Part shown: piece after piece, positions 19,222-20,133 of the stretch
How the letters are laid out: each line of letters opens with the position of its first letter
How positions within the stretch are numbered: the stretch's first letter is position 1
Source of the DNA: a virus
Virus record (IMG/VR): IMGVR_UViG_3300031578_003106
Coordinates: 1 to 20,133 of that record
Strand: one strand, 5' to 3'
DNA: 20,133 bases
Position numbers and translations under genes: made by a program
The notes under the pieces: model-generated
The model's input: only the letters and a program-made list of their open reading frames with translations
Database searches by the model: none
What the model was told of the DNA's origin: nothing

Positions 19222-20133
19222 TTATTCGTTTTTTAGTATCGGGCGACCAATACTATTATATTTTTCTGAATGGGTTGTGTACCATTCTGGGAAAGAAATG
19301 ACCCCTGTTACCTCATAATTCTTTATCGTGTTCCAAGTTCCTTTTAGGTATGCTTTATCCTCAACATACCTATACTCAGATTGTAGAAACAAAGGTCTAA
19401 ATGGACAATAATGATCTGGTGTGCATAGCTTAAGCCAGGCGGCCATAGCTAGATCATAGCGATCCTTCTTATCCTTATACTTTTTATGTATCTCAATAGT
19501 TTCTTTTAAACTTACACCTTCTTTAGGCTCCAATTCTGTTCCGATCCCCTTAATTATACCCCGACCATTCGTCAAACCTTTATATAGAATGGGGTCTGTA
19601 ACCCCCATTCTATATAGATCGGGGGGATTACTAATAATATCTACTTGTTCCTGAGAAATTGAAGGAGGTACAAATTCCGGCGCTGGTACCCACCAGTTAT
19701 CTTTTGTGTATAAAGAAACACCCAATTTATCCGCAGTAAGATAGGTTAGTGCTTCACTAATCGTCTTAATCGAATAAGGTATTTGGGCACAAAAGAGTTG
19801 TCCATATTCTAAGTTAATGTGAGATATAAATTCCTCAACATTAGAAACTAAGTCAAATGAGGCAAGTCTAAAGAATATATATTTAACTCCACCGATCTCT
19901 ATTAAAGCAGTCTTTGATACAGAATCATAGACAATAACTTTCGAGGTAGAAATATCTTGAATTGTCTTAAAATAATCAAAGTTTGTGTCCCCTTCCCTGC
20001 AATAATCCCCCATATTTGCTCGCCTCATAATTCTGGTGGCACCCCTGTTATTATTTACAAGTATTCGGGGGTAACCTCTAAATTTAATCATCAAAATCAA
20101 CGGCGTCGGGTTGACTTTATCCTCTACAATAAA
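19222..20133 (-). CDS. unknown protein upstream of the sigma factor (start uncertain)
   Basis: A protein of about 290 or more residues that I do not recognise. The first ATG in the frame is 20091 (MIKFRGYPRILVNNNRG), without a ribosome-binding site, and the frame stays open to the right edge, so the start may be outside. ATG 20013 (MGDYCREG) has GAGGCG seven bases upstream and is another choice. Seen: beta-rich segments (SKVIVYDSV, ALIEIGGVKYIFFR), a helical middle (SISQEQVDIISNPPDLYRMG), a charged helix (IEIHKKYKDKKDRYDLAM), and a Cys/aromatic part (LCTPDHYCPFRPLFL). No catalytic signature stands out. It ends 4 bases before the sigma gene, so they are probably cotranscribed. A 14-bp inverted repeat lies within it. 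Confidence 0.7.
   Translation of the reverse strand, partial: FIVEDKVNPTPLILMIKFRGYPRILVNNNRGATRIMRRANMGDYCREGDTNFDYFKTIQDISTSKVIVYDSVSKTALIEIGGVKYIFFRLASFDLVSNVEEFISHINLEYGQLFCAQIPYSIKTISEALTYLTADKLGVSLYTKDNWWVPAPEFVPPSISQEQVDIISNPPDLYRMGVTDPILYKGLTNGRGIIKGIGTELEPKEGVSLKETIEIHKKYKDKKDRYDLAMAAWLKLCTPDHYCPFRPLFLQSEYRYVEDKAYLKGTWNTIKNYEVTGVISFPEWYTTHSEKYNSIGRPILKNE
19581..19616. repeat. 14-bp perfect inverted repeat with 8-base loop
   Basis: The arms TATATAGAATGGGG (19581-19594) and CCCCATTCTATATA (19603-19616) are exact reverse complements around an 8-base loop (TCTGTAAC). It lies inside the coding sequence of the unknown gene, where it encodes LYRMGVTDPILY. In mRNA it would form a stable hairpin. 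No U-run follows, so it is not a standard terminator. Confidence 0.9.

Overview
This is a gene-dense segment of a tailed-phage genome, most likely a fairly large lytic phage of a bacterium. I cannot name the host or the species. Every gene I support lies on the minus strand, so transcription runs from right to left. Neighbours are joined by ATGA, GTGA, TAATG or TAGTG overlaps or by gaps of a few bases. The longest non-coding stretch is about 150 bp (8636-8785). Most of the sequence is AT-rich. I see no tRNA, rRNA, CRISPR array, insertion sequence or integrase.

Layout from right to left, in the direction of transcription. (1) 20133-17489: a large unknown gene carrying a strong internal inverted repeat, a phage-encoded sigma-70-family factor, a small membrane protein and a small conserved phage protein. 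(2) A perfect-consensus sigma-70 promoter (17464-17492) opens the next transcript: a phospholipase A2-like HD protein, then a string of small genes, a NUMOD4/degenerate HNH protein, an HNH homing-endonuclease-like gene, and a tandem pair of unknown paralogues. (3) 13766-9504: a Cys4 HNH-like protein, a UvsW-type SF2 helicase, two small conserved or zinc-binding proteins and a DnaB-like replicative helicase. (4) 9497-7026: another string of small genes. (5) 7048-1: a small helical protein, a zinc-finger/TOPRIM primase, a family A DNA polymerase with an N-terminal uracil-DNA-glycosylase-like domain, a signal-peptide protein, a UvsY-like helical protein, a gp32-like ssDNA-binding protein, a small HTH protein and a RecA/UvsX recombinase cut by the left edge.

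Primase, DnaB-like helicase, PolA-type polymerase, single-strand binding protein, recombinase, UvsW-like helicase and a candidate mediator together form a nearly complete replication and recombination set. It is T4-like in logic but uses a family A polymerase.

The most unusual feature is a dispersed family of eight small proteins (about 74-143 aa) at 5793-6023, 8031-8357, 8354-8635, 8786-9010, 9010-9360, 14863-15156, 15711-16013 and 16705-17136. They share a central His-containing strand motif and a C-terminal C-x2-C followed by a lysine-rich amphipathic helix ending in a K-L-like pair. They look like a diversified zinc-knuckle family, and I know of no function for them. Two visibly GC-rich patches (7338-7822 and 16010-16503) hold small genes set between these family members and look like imported cargo.
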